This document shows, piece by piece, positions 9,796 to 19,382 of a stretch of 64,000 bases of DNA. The notes under the pieces were generated by a model. It was not told the origin of the DNA and did not search any database. It saw only the letters and a list, made by a program, of their open reading frames with translations. Made by a program: the position numbers and the translations under genes. Positions within the stretch are counted from its first letter, which is position 1, and every line of letters starts with the position of its first letter. Source of the DNA: Limnospira fusiformis SAG 85.79 (GTDB lineage: Bacteria; Cyanobacteriota; Cyanobacteriia; Cyanobacteriales; Microcoleaceae); the NCBI RefSeq assembly GCF_012516315.1, contig NZ_CP051185.1, positions 331,459-395,458 of the forward strand, written 5' to 3'.

Positions 9796-11328
9796 TTATC
9801 GTTGTAGGGAACCTGGCTCGCTGAGAACGTCTTTAATTGGCGGGATGGGGGTTGGGGCGGTTGGGGACACAGACGGTGCGGTAGATGCGATCGCCTGCAA
9901 TGTCGTAGCTATCCTGGGGGAAACACAACTGATTCCCAAAACAATCTTGAGAAACCAAGCCTCCCCATCTATTCCTAATTGGTTCACCAAGTCCGCCGCC
10001 GAAGTCTGGGAATTAGGCATTTGGGAACCAGCAATATCCCACAACCACTGTTCCCAAAACTTGAGCAAACCCGCCCTAGAAGCCGGAGTCCCCACGGAAT
10101 TGTGAAAAGCGGTAGCCGTCGCTTGACTGACGGCGATCCAACGGGGGACGGAGGCGGCGGCTAAACTCAAAACCCCATTTTTACAGAACCGGGTGAGTCG
10201 CAATTGATCCAGTAGCATTCGACCTGGGGGGGTTTTGGCATAGTCGTCCCCTTTTTGGGCGAAAATTAGCAATAATTCTAACACCAACCAACGAGCCGGA
10301 AGTAAGTCTAATTCTGGCAATCGCGTCCCTAAATGATACAAGCAACCCGCTATGGTTTGGGGGGGAGGGGTGGCTGGGTTTAATGGCTTAATTTTCTGGG
10401 TGGCGATCGCCTCTATATGGGAGGCAATTCGAGGCGACAATGACATCAATCCTAGGAGAAAATAACCCAACCAGCGATCGCTATCTGTTCCCAGTTTAGC
10501 CACAAATTCTGTGGCTACAAATAATGGGGCGACGATGGGTTTAGCCGTTTCTGGGGCTTCTACGTCGCTTTCTACCAAACTCAACAGCCACCTTTCCCAA
10601 ATATAAAGCAGACGTTGTTCCCGGCGATCGCCCTTGAGGACTTGACCGGACATCGATAAAGTTTCCGAAATCCAATCGGGGACTTTTGCCGTGGCCAGCA
10701 CTGTCGATACAGTTGAGAAAAAAGCCGTTTTTCGCAGTTGCGAGAGCCGTTTTAAACCCTCTGGGGTGCAGGTGTATTCTTCTCCTTTTTGGCTGATGGC
10801 TACTAATAATTCTGCCACCAGCCAGCGAGAAGGAATGCGATCGAGGTCGTTCAATGCCGAAATCAATCCCCAGGCATTTTGGGTGGTTATGTCATCATAA
10901 ATTGACGATTTATGATCCGCTAATTCTCTCGATGGAAAGCTGATATTAACCAGATATTCTCTAGGCTTTTTCTCCGCAATTTTAGCTTTAACATTTAGGA
11001 TGATTAACAGAGGTTCTTCCAGTAATCCGGGAAATCTTAGCCCACTTTTAATAACCTGTCCTGGTTGCAGTTCTAAAGGTAGTTTTACCGTCACAGTTTG
11101 AGTGGCGTTTCCCGCACCAGAACCTAGATAAATATAGTCAGGTTCCACCGGATTAATGGTGGCAAAAATCTCCCCGTTATCGGCGAGCCAATTATCTAAA
11201 ACTGGTCGCACCAGTAGAGTTTCACCGCTACCATTATGCAGGGACAGTCTCAGCACCAGTTCACCGCCTGGGTGAATTTCAGCTTGGACTGGGGGGGGCA
11301 TTGCGATCGGGTTTTTATCTTCGATCAT
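9796..11328 (-). CDS. Hypothetical protein with duplicated ~150-aa domain
   Basis: 510 aa; no known family recognised. Residues about 1-125 form a beta-sandwich-like N-terminus (HPGGELVLRLSLHNGSGETL, resembling a C2 or Ig-like repeat). Two related helical units follow. The first contains IPSRWLVAELLVAISQKGEEY, IWERWLLSL and MSLSPRIASHIEAIAT. The second contains LPARWLVLELLLIFAQKGDDY, FWEQWLWDI and CVSPRIATTLQAIAS. The matching order shows an internal duplication. A low-complexity Pro/Thr tail ends the protein. Likely operonic with the CrtC-like gene. Confidence 0.7.
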   Translation of the reverse strand: MIEDKNPIAMPPPVQAEIHPGGELVLRLSLHNGSGETLLVRPVLDNWLADNGEIFATINPVEPDYIYLGSGAGNATQTVTVKLPLELQPGQVIKSGLRFPGLLEEPLLIILNVKAKIAEKKPREYLVNISFPSRELADHKSSIYDDITTQNAWGLISALNDLDRIPSRWLVAELLVAISQKGEEYTCTPEGLKRLSQLRKTAFFSTVSTVLATAKVPDWISETLSMSGQVLKGDRREQRLLYIWERWLLSLVESDVEAPETAKPIVAPLFVATEFVAKLGTDSDRWLGYFLLGLMSLSPRIASHIEAIATQKIKPLNPATPPPQTIAGCLYHLGTRLPELDLLPARWLVLELLLIFAQKGDDYAKTPPGRMLLDQLRLTRFCKNGVLSLAAASVPRWIAVSQATATAFHNSVGTPASRAGLLKFWEQWLWDIAGSQMPNSQTSAADLVNQLGIDGEAWFLKIVLGISCVSPRIATTLQAIASTAPSVSPTAPTPIPPIKDVLSEPGSLQR

Positions 11329-11448
11329 CTTGACAATCTCTCTATCTTATGGTAAAATAACTTCCTCAATACAACTTGATTTTATGGTTGGTCAATCCTC
11401 CTTAAAATGAGCCAGGGGCTATGGCTCGTATCATAACCCCCCAAAATG

Positions 11449-13104
11449 CTATAAATTTCGATAAATCACATAGTTAATTAATTCTTTCAGAAAGCGGCGA
11501 TCGTGAACCGGAGTCTGCCATTTTTCACCGGGTCTGATCGGAGTTTCCGGCTCCATAAAATCCAGACTGTCCAAAATATCGGCAGCTTTTTGAGCTAAAG
11601 ATCGGGCAACAGCCCAGCCATGTTCGATGCTACCATACTGGCGCATTTGTTCCATAACAAATTCTACCTGTTCCGGGGTCTTTTCCGGTCGGGGGGTGGC
11701 GAGAATTTCCAACATTCGGCGGGATTCGACCGGACTACTGTGGGCGATCGCATGATTGAGCATCAAAGTGCGTTTTCCCTCATAAATGTCTCCGCCAATT
11801 TCCTTCCCATAAGCCTTCATATCTCCCACCAAGTTTAATAAATCATCTTGGATCTGAAAAGCAATGCCCAAAATCATGCCAAACCGAGTAACTCCCGCCA
11901 AAGGTTCCACCAAATCTTGAGGATTAGCCGAGGAATTCCCCACAATCAAACCGATGCGACAGGGTGTCATAAAAGAATACCAACAGGTTTTTTTGACGCA
12001 CATTTTAAAATAATCGCGATCGCTTAAATTGTCCGTATTTTCTGCCACCCAATCCAATTCCATCGCCTGTCCTTCCACCGATTGACGCGCCATAAACTCA
12101 ATTTCGTGGAGTACATTCAGAGTTTTGGTTACCCCGATCGCCGATAAATTTTCCAGCAACAAACCCACAGCCAGTACATTGGTTGCATCCCCAACATTAA
12201 TCGCCCGGGGAATCCCAATATTGTGGTGTAACGTCCCTTTTCCCCGGCGCGACTCTGACCCGTCCTCAATATCATCGTGAATCAGAAACGCATTGTGATA
12301 CAGTTCCAAAGCCGCCGCCGTCGATAGCGCCACCTGTCCCATGCCACCCACCGCCCGCGCCGCACTAATACACATGGTGGGGCGCAGCATTTTACCTCCC
12401 CGAAACGGGTAATCGAGCAACAAATCATATAACGGTTCGTAGGAACCGATAACTTCTCGTCGCCTGCCAATAAATTCCTGAATTTTTGCCCCGATCGCTA
12501 TCCGGGAGTCTTCTAGTGCTTGGTTAATAATGGTTTGATCAAACTGAGCCGGGTAGGGTGTCGGGAGGGTCGCCTCCGACACCGTATTTAAGTCCGCTTC
12601 CAGGTTCGCATCCTCCGGCAGAATCGAACCCCGGTTATTTTTACCGTCGGGAATGCGTTCCGGAAGCGTTGCGGATGCCACATCGCTGACTGCAATGGTG
12701 GCGGTTTGGGGAGTGCTGGCCATGCTGATTGGCTGATTTGATGAGGGAGTGCGTTCCGGAAGCGTTGCGGATGCCACATCGCCATTAGCCTCAGAAACCG
12801 CGATCGTTTGGGGAACACAGGACTGTAATTCACCAGCCGAGTCCGTTTCCTCAGTCCTCAGAAATGGCACAACAGACTTACCATTCCCACAGCCATTTTC
12901 CCCCAATTGAGCGTTCCGGAAGCGTTGCGGATGCCACATCGAGGAAGTAGATTTTTCCAACTGATCCGATACCGAGTCACTCTTGATCCCTAAAAACATC
13001 AAATTGAGCAGGATTCCCCAAACCGTAAAATATAACAGGATTCCCCAAAAGACTAAATTGGATGGAGGGCTAAGACCGAGCCAATTGAACAGCAATTCAA
13101 ACAT
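11449..13104 (-). CDS. Polyprenyl diphosphate synthase with long N-terminal extension
   Basis: Isoprenyl diphosphate synthase. The catalytic core begins near residue 205 and has the first Asp-rich motif LIHDDIEDGSESRRGKG and the second FQIQDDLLNLVGD. It differs from standard CrtE (DDLPAMDND) and solanesyl synthase motifs, so the chain length is not assignable. The N-terminal ~200 residues are extra: a hydrophobic membrane segment (about 17-43), then a low-complexity linker in which a 31-bp DNA repeat occurs three times, read in two frames. The core alone would be family size. Membrane anchoring is inferred. Confidence 0.85.
   Translation of the reverse strand: MFELLFNWLGLSPPSNLVFWGILLYFTVWGILLNLMFLGIKSDSVSDQLEKSTSSMWHPQRFRNAQLGENGCGNGKSVVPFLRTEETDSAGELQSCVPQTIAVSEANGDVASATLPERTPSSNQPISMASTPQTATIAVSDVASATLPERIPDGKNNRGSILPEDANLEADLNTVSEATLPTPYPAQFDQTIINQALEDSRIAIGAKIQEFIGRRREVIGSYEPLYDLLLDYPFRGGKMLRPTMCISAARAVGGMGQVALSTAAALELYHNAFLIHDDIEDGSESRRGKGTLHHNIGIPRAINVGDATNVLAVGLLLENLSAIGVTKTLNVLHEIEFMARQSVEGQAMELDWVAENTDNLSDRDYFKMCVKKTCWYSFMTPCRIGLIVGNSSANPQDLVEPLAGVTRFGMILGIAFQIQDDLLNLVGDMKAYGKEIGGDIYEGKRTLMLNHAIAHSSPVESRRMLEILATPRPEKTPEQVEFVMEQMRQYGSIEHGWAVARSLAQKAADILDSLDFMEPETPIRPGEKWQTPVHDRRFLKELINYVIYRNL
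12655..12941. repeat. Three exact copies of a 31-bp repeat inside a coding region
   Basis: Identical 31-bp units at 12655-12685, 12751-12781 and 12911-12941 (plus strand begins GCGTTCCGGAAG, ends GCCACATCG). On the minus strand two copies encode DVASATLPER and the third, shifted by one base, encodes MWHPQRFRNA. All leave the polyprenyl synthase frame open. The unit looks like a small dispersed repeat inserted into a tolerant linker. Confidence 0.95.
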
Positions 13105-13393
13105 TGATCAAGTACAGCTAGAAGGGCAGATCGAAGGGCAGATCACCACCGTTAAAATCGGATACATCTTGGCATTATTCATCATTGCCTAGTGCTAGAC
13201 AGGCAAAGAAAGCCAATTGACAATCTTTACAGAGGCTATCCCTAGGGATAGCCACTTATTTCCATCAATCAATGACAAAAAGCTCACCCCACCCGGTCAC
13301 ACCAGACAATGTAACCGGGTTTGAGGATGGATTTCAACCATGGGAAATTGATACCATCAACGGTAGAATAATTTGTCGTTGGGATTACCTTTA
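13105..13393. other. Intergenic region, no gene seen
   Basis: 289 bp between the start of the polyprenyl synthase gene (minus) and the end of the pentapeptide gene (minus). It contains a short tandem-like GAAGGGCAGATC pair near 13121-13143 and a TTGACA near 13217. No convincing gene, tRNA or terminator. The promoter of the polyprenyl synthase should lie here. Confidence 0.5.
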
Positions 13394-14536
13394 TTAGGCA
13401 ATTCCTAACAGTTGCTTCTGGGCATCATCAAGTTTAGCCCCCGTGAGGTTCGCATTACTGAAGTTAGCCCCAGTGATGTTGGCTCCCCGCAGGTCCGCAT
13501 TTGTCAGGTTGGCATTGGTGAAGTTAGCCCCAGTCATGTCGGTTCCTTGCAAGTCCGCATTTGTCAGGTCAGCACCACAGAAGTTAGCATAGCCAAGATA
13601 GGAATAGCTGAGATTGGCATAGCCCAGATAAGCGTAACAGAAATTCGCGTAAGCCAAGCTAGCCTGGTTTAATTGGGCTCCAATTAGCTTCGCCTGACAC
13701 AAGTTAGCAAAACTCAGATCCGCTTGGCTGAGAACCGCGTAGCTTAAATCGGCACAGCACAAATTAGCATAGCCCAGATACGCATAGTTGAGATTGGCAT
13801 AGCCGAGATAGGCGTGACAGAGATAGGCGTAACCCAAATTAGCCGCGACCAGGTTAGTGGCTCCTAAGTTAGTCGCACACAAGTAGGAAAAGCTCAGATC
13901 GATACCGCTCAGATTCATTTTGCTCAAGTCTACTTGCGGCAAGTAACTATTCGGAAAATCTCGCTTGCCGATGTCATACGGAATCTTTATCTTTATGTGG
14001 CCTGGGGGTGTGGGGGCGCAGCCACCCTGTGGTGGTATGAAACTAGACCAGTCAACATTCGGCGGGGTCGGTTGTGGCTCCTCTGAACCCCCACTGGGCT
14101 GGGTCGGTTTCTCGCCTTCGCTGGAACTGCCATCTGGTTTCCCTTCCCACCAGGAGGGGGCTGCATCGCCAATCGAAGGCCATTCTAGCCAGATACCAGC
14201 TTTATTGGTCAAACCTAGTTGGCCGGGACGGCAAGACTGGGAGCCTTCTTTGGCTGTGGTTTGCAAGTTCCCAACCGGGTCGGCCATTTCAATGTTAAAT
14301 ACACTCCGGGCTGGGACGGCATTGGCAGGGTTCCCACCAATCACAAAGTGCAGCGTTCCTCTCGCGCCTTTACTCAGATCGATTTGCGTGTCCGGGTCGG
14401 TGTAGACAAACTCCCTCAAATCGGTGTGGTAGACTATCTCTTGGTCGTTCGCAGTTTGGGAATTTCCGTAGACAAAGTACCCTTTGCCATAGGTTTGGTT
14501 ATTGTTAGTGACTGTCCTGAAGTACACTTTCACCAT
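13394..14536 (-). CDS. Pentapeptide-repeat protein with N-terminal beta domain
   Basis: 380 aa. Residues about 1-130 form a beta-rich domain of unknown family (MVKVYFRTVTNNNQTYGKG..., with DLSKGARGTLHFVIGG). A Ser/Pro/Gly-rich linker (about 135-175) follows, then about 170 residues of A(D/N)LxX pentapeptide repeats forming a right-handed quadrilateral beta-helix. The middle of the helix is unusually Tyr-rich (repeated LGYAN/YAYLGYAN), and the end is standard (NANLTNADLRGANITGANF). No signal peptide is obvious. The function of cyanobacterial pentapeptide proteins is mostly unknown, and the fusion suggests a scaffold or binding role. Confidence 0.85.
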   Translation of the reverse strand: MVKVYFRTVTNNNQTYGKGYFVYGNSQTANDQEIVYHTDLREFVYTDPDTQIDLSKGARGTLHFVIGGNPANAVPARSVFNIEMADPVGNLQTTAKEGSQSCRPGQLGLTNKAGIWLEWPSIGDAAPSWWEGKPDGSSSEGEKPTQPSGGSEEPQPTPPNVDWSSFIPPQGGCAPTPPGHIKIKIPYDIGKRDFPNSYLPQVDLSKMNLSGIDLSFSYLCATNLGATNLVAANLGYAYLCHAYLGYANLNYAYLGYANLCCADLSYAVLSQADLSFANLCQAKLIGAQLNQASLAYANFCYAYLGYANLSYSYLGYANFCGADLTNADLQGTDMTGANFTNANLTNADLRGANITGANFSNANLTGAKLDDAQKQLLGIA

Positions 14537-15152
14537 GATTGAAGTCCTTAATTTTGAAAGGCAATAAAATATCGAAATCGTAGTCTCTACAGAACTAGAG
14601 TCGGTGACGTAACACCGCCATCGAAAGTCATCAAAAACTAGCCCCCTCTTCCACTGGTAGAGCGGATTTTTGGGTATTACTAATCAGCCGGGTTTAAATT
14701 CAACCACATCGGCTCCCCAGCAACATCAAACCATGACATGACCGCGCGATCATGATGCTGGATAGATCACATTGGCTAATTTTTGAGACTAAGACCATCT
14801 TCCTGGGTTGATTTTCAAGCCCAGTTGACGCTATATACTTGATGCACCATATCCCCACTTAGATTAAGTTCTTTTAGACCACCACAGATGGCGTTCAAGC
14901 CAGAAACTAGACGCGCACTACTGGGGATATGCTTCGCTGTCACTGCCCAGTCGAAAATCAGTTCGGCGCTTAACCTAAGTTGACAACCAACATAACAAAT
15001 TTGCGGTTTTTTTGTCAACCAAAATACAATTTTTTATTGTAAATATTTATGAACAGGCAACGAACACTATTTAGAGAGCCTAAATGGGCCATATATATAA
15101 TGGTGTCCTCGCCTGGGTCATCACTCCCTAGATCCGTTTATGGTGGCCATGG
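14537..15152. other. Gene-poor intergenic stretch
   Basis: About 600 bp with no convincing gene. A 67-codon minus-strand frame at 14815-15018 lacks recognisable features and was not accepted. The sequence is AT-rich near 15000-15120. It precedes the P450 tail copy and may be decayed DNA. Confidence 0.5.
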
Positions 15153-15264
15153 GACTTTTTCAGCGACGGGAGGCATTCATTAGCTGTTAACAGGGCGGCG
15201 ATCGCTATCTTCCAACCCTGTGGGAGTTGCACCGAAAGAAACCCCGCTTCTGGGTTAACTCTTC
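15153..15264 (+). pseudogene. Copy of the P450 3' end (gene fragment)
   Basis: About 112 bp matching the terminal codons and stop of the P450 gene at 5413-5524, with only about five mismatches, clustered near 15155-15184. Identity covers the stop codon and the CTTC just after it, then ends abruptly. It is transcriptionally orphaned and too short to encode a domain. The offset between copies is 9740 bp. Confidence 0.93.
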
Positions 15265-15360
15265 AAAAGCAATTCCCTTATTGTTATAATAATCAAAAAG
15301 GTAGTCGGAGAAATATAAATGAACACTTCATGATCCGCCCAAGACTGCGAGGAAATCAAT

Positions 15361-16551
15361 TTATGAATAATTGGGGACTTTTTGAGCGATCGCTTTCCCA
15401 ATTTCTAAAGAAGCCGTCGCCGCTGGTGATGGCGCATTACAAACATGAAGCGCACGGGGCTTTTCTACAATTAGAAAATCATCCACTAATCCCCCATTAG
15501 GCATTAACGCCTGTGCGCGGACTCCCGCATGGGTGGGGATGATATCCTCCCCTGTTATTTCCGGGATTAATCGTTGTAAACTCCGTACAAATGCCGCTTT
15601 ACTAAAAGACCTGATAATTTCTTCCACACCATCACTCCAGTATTTAGCAGCCAGTTTCCATAGTCCTGGATAAGTCAGAATTTCCATTAATTCACCCAAA
15701 TCAACATCAGTTTTTTTATAACCCTCCCGCTTCAGACTTAAAACCGCATTCGGTCCCGCGTGTACCGAACCATCAATCATCCGCGTAAAATGCACCCCTA
15801 AAAATGGGAAATCGGGGTTAGGAACTGGATAAATTAAATTCTTAACTAAATATCTTTTTTCCGGGATTAACTCATAGTATTCTCCCCGAAATGGGATGAT
15901 TTTAGCCGGGGGTTTTACCTGGGTTAATTCCGTAATGCGATCGCTATAAAGACCAGCGCAATTAATCACAAAATCCGTGACAAACTCTCCCTGATTAGTG
16001 GCTAATACTAAACCCTGGGAAGTTTCCGTGATTTTATGCACCTTAGTATTTAACCGTAAATTTCCCCCTTTTTCCGCCACTAAATCTGCATATTTGGCGC
16101 TAACTTCACTATAGCTAACAATCCCCGTAGATCCAACTTTAATCGCCGCCAAACAACGCACATGAGGCTCAATTTCTGCTACCTCTTCCGGCGTGATTTT
16201 AGCCACAGGAATTTGATTATCTAAGCCTCGTTGATACAGATTATCTAACAATGGCAATTCTTCCGGTTCGGTAGCCACAATTATTTTACCACAGACATCA
16301 TATTTAATCCCATGCTGTTCACAAAAGTTAACCATTGATAAATTTCCCTGACTGCAGAGAGTCGCCTTGAGGCTACCTGGTTTATAATAAATACCCGAAT
16401 GGATAACCCCACTATTATTGCCAGTTTGGTGAAAAGCCCAAGATTTTTCTTTTTCCAAGATGATAATTTTAGCCCTAGGATGAGTTAAACTTAATGAATA
16501 AGCAGTAGATAGTCCGACAATGCCACCACCAATAATTGCTAAATTGTACAT
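15361..16551 (-). CDS. lhgO: L-2-hydroxyglutarate oxidase (LhgO)
   Basis: FAD-dependent DAO-fold oxidoreductase of 396 aa that oxidises L-2-hydroxyglutarate to 2-oxoglutarate. It begins NLAIIGGGIVGLSTAYSL, the dinucleotide-binding GxGxxG. Characteristic LhgO motifs are QTGNNSGVIHSGIYYKPGS and HFTRMIDGSVHAGPNAVL, plus HAGVRAQALMPNG near the C-terminus. Length matches the family. It is divergent from the broken Amt gene by 78 bp, so both promoters lie in that gap. Confidence 0.93.
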   Translation of the reverse strand: MYNLAIIGGGIVGLSTAYSLSLTHPRAKIIILEKEKSWAFHQTGNNSGVIHSGIYYKPGSLKATLCSQGNLSMVNFCEQHGIKYDVCGKIIVATEPEELPLLDNLYQRGLDNQIPVAKITPEEVAEIEPHVRCLAAIKVGSTGIVSYSEVSAKYADLVAEKGGNLRLNTKVHKITETSQGLVLATNQGEFVTDFVINCAGLYSDRITELTQVKPPAKIIPFRGEYYELIPEKRYLVKNLIYPVPNPDFPFLGVHFTRMIDGSVHAGPNAVLSLKREGYKKTDVDLGELMEILTYPGLWKLAAKYWSDGVEEIIRSFSKAAFVRSLQRLIPEITGEDIIPTHAGVRAQALMPNGGLVDDFLIVEKPRALHVCNAPSPAATASLEIGKAIAQKVPNYS

Positions 16552-16629
16552 AATTTCGATTCTTTCCTGAATTGATTGCTTAATCCTATAAATATTGAAC
16601 AGCCACCTTTTCCAACCATCTTATAATTC

Positions 16630-19126
16630 ATGAATGATCTGATATGGCTGCTAATTTGCTCAAGTTTAGTATTCCTGATGCAGCCCGGGTTTATGTGTTT
16701 GGAGTCGGGGTTAACCCGTTCCAAGAATAGCATTAATGTTGCCATCAAAAACCTAGCTGACTTCGGAATTTCTGTCTGGCTATTTTGGGCGATCGGCTAT
16801 GGGCTAATGTTTGGTACCTCCCAATTAGGACTATTTGGTTCTAGTTACTTTGTTTTAGATGTTAGCAACATCCCCAGTGTAGCTGCTTTGTTTCTATTTC
16901 AGACTATGTTCTGTAGCACCGCCACCACCATTGTTTCTGGGGCGGTTGCGGAAAGAATGCGATTTCAAGCCTATTTAATTGTCGCTGGCTTTACCTCTGG
17001 GTTAATTTATCCGATTTTTGGACATTGGGCTTGGAATGGTTTAAATAATGGTGTCGCTAATGGTTGGCTAGATCAGTTAGGGTTTATCGACTTTGCGGGG
17101 TCTACTGTTGTTCATAGTATCGGGGGATGGGTAGCCCTGGCTGCTTTATTAGTAATTGGACCCCGCAGCGGGCCGATTTCCTCAAGGTAAAAGTCCCCGT
17201 AAAATTCATGGGTCTAATTTACCTTTGTCGGTGTTAGGAGTGATGCTACTTTGGATAGGTTGGCTAGGGTTTAATGGTGGTAGCGCCTTGGTGGTCAACG
17301 ATAAAATTCCCGTGATTATTGTGAATACTATTTTAGGCGGAGTCGCGGGAATGTTAGTCAATTTATTTGTGTCTTTATGGCGCACAGGTTGGGTAGAAAT
17401 AGAATGTTTAATTAATGGCTCTCTGGCTGGATTGGTAGCAATTACTGCCTCCTGTAATGCGGTGGGAACTTTGCCAGCCATAATCATTGGAGCCTTGGGA
17501 GCTATCATTGCTACAGAGGTATCTAAACAATTAGTTAGGTGGGGCATTGATGATGCTGTAGATGCAGTGGCGGTTCATGTGGGGGCAGGAGTTTGGGGGA
17601 CTTTGGCAGTGGGTTTATTTGGGCGATTAGATGTGCTAAATACAGGCTTAAATCGCTTTGGTCAAATAGCTGTACAAGTGTTGGGAATAGTCAGTGGTGC
17701 TATCCGGGGATTTTTACTCAGTTTGATTTTGCTGTTAATTATCAATAAATTCTACCCTTTGCGAGTTTCGGAAGAAGGGGAAAATATGGGACTAAACATT
17801 TATGAACATCGCGCTAAAACAGATAGTTATGAACTGTTTAAAGTTATGGACTTTCAAGCTCAAACTAAGGATTTGAGTTTGCGGGTTCCGGTGGAACCAT
17901 TTACGGAAGTTGGACAAATTGCCAGCCGCTATAATTATGTAATGGATGCTTTGGAAGCAGCGGTGCGAAAAACGGAGGCGATCGTGGAGACTGCTACTGA
18001 TGCTATTCTTACTTTTACGGTATCTTCTCTGGTGGTGTTGACCGCTAATCCTAGTGCTGAGGCTATCTTTGGTTATGGGAAAGAACAGTTGATTGGGATG
18101 GAAATTAGGAAATTGGTGAGGGCTGATGATAATTCCTACAATTGGGATAGTTTGCTAATTGAAAAATGGTTAAAATCTCCTTGTCAGTCGGCTATAGGAT
18201 GGCGGGCTGATGGTTCTCAATTTCCGGTATAAGTTACGTTAAATCAGGCTAAATTAGGAAACAGATCATTTATGATTGGCACTTTTAGAGATATTACTGA
18301 AAGGCAAAAATCTCAAGAGTCCCTGGCTTTAGCATATCAAGAAATTAAAATGCTTAATCATCAGCTAGATTATGAAAATAAATCTCTGAATATGGAGTTG
18401 GAAATTACCCGCCGTCTACAACGTTTGCTGTTACCCAGTGAAGCGGAACTTCAGGACATTAAAAACCTTGATATTGCGGGTTATATGGAACCTGCTACAG
18501 ACATAGGAGGAGATTATTATGATGTTCTCGCCTTTGGCGGCGGGGTGACTATCTGCATGGGAGATGTCACCGGACACGGTTTAGAAAGTGGTATGGTGAT
18601 GTTAATGGCTCAAACTGCTGTCCGAACTTTACTGGAAGCGGGAGAAACTGATCGGGTCAGATTTTTGGATGTTCTTAATCGAACTATTTACCTCAATGTG
18701 GTAAGAATGAACTGTGATAAAAATATGACTCTGGTATTGCTTGATTATGAAGATGAATAAATCAGAATCTGTGGTCAACATGAGGAAGCAATTTTAGTTC
18801 GTGCTGATGGAAATATGCAACGTATCGAAACTATTGATCTGGGTTTCCCGATTGGATTGGTTGATGATATATCGGAGTTTATTAGCCATTATACTACCTA
18901 TTTAAATGCTGGGGATGTGGTGGTTTTATATACTGATGGTATTACTGAGGCAGAAAATGCTGATCAGCTTCACTATGGAGTAGTTCGACTCTGTGAAGTG
19001 GTAGCGGAAAATCGTCATCTGACTGCTGCTGAAATTCGACAGTCTATTATTAATGATGTTATGGAATACATCGGCGATCATCAAGTTCATGATGATATGA
19101 CTATGTTAGTGTGTAAACAGCGCTAA
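16630..19126 (+). pseudogene. Amt-PAS-PP2C ammonium transporter/phosphatase fusion, disrupted
   Basis: An Amt transporter (MQPGFMCLESGLTRSKNS, GGWVALAALLVIGPR) followed by a HAMP-like linker, a PAS domain and an RsbU/SpoIIE-type PP2C phosphatase (GGDYYDVLAFGGGV, GDVTGHGLESGM, YTDGITEAEN, HDDMTMLV). The frame is broken three times. One extra G in the GGG run near 17170-17172 shifts the frame. In-frame TAA codons occur at 18230-18232 (inside the PAS, FPV*VTLNQAKLG) and 18758-18760 (inside the PP2C, YEDE*IRICGQHEEAI). Homology is continuous across each break. The original protein would be about 830 aa. One break could be a sequencing error; three argue for a real pseudogene. Confidence 0.9.
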
Positions 19127-19148
19127 TTTGTGATAATTAATCATCACT

Positions 19149-19251
19149 ATAGCGCTTCTCATATCTATCAAATACAGCCCTCACCCCAAACCCCTCTCCC
19201 AGAAAAGGAGAGGGGCTTTGAAAAGTACCTCATCAGTCCGGGAACTGCTAT
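19149..19251 (-). repeat. 103-bp MITE-like element, copy B
   Basis: It has imperfect terminal inverted repeats (ATAGCGCTTCT... and ...GAACTGCTAT) and an internal CCCCTCTCCC...GGAGAGGGG hairpin. The reverse complement matches the 103-bp element at 38453-38555, including CAAAGCCCCTCTCC and GGGTGAGGG. The two copies have identical length and opposite orientation. No coding capacity. Confidence 0.8.
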
Positions 19252-19382
19252 ATAAGCAAATATACTCCCAGCCGGGGACACCAGAATACTGGAAGAAATA
19301 GCCCCATTTAATGTGATTATCTGTTATTATAACTAAATGGTTAAGTTAACAATCAGTTGGCATCAAAGCTTTGTTTAAAGGG

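Noticed and set aside
14815..15018. 67-codon minus-strand frame
   Set aside because: No ribosome binding site, no recognisable features, located in decayed-looking DNA.
17156..17190. Programmed frameshift in the Amt gene
   Set aside because: No slippery heptamer seen, and two further in-frame stops make simple gene decay the better explanation.
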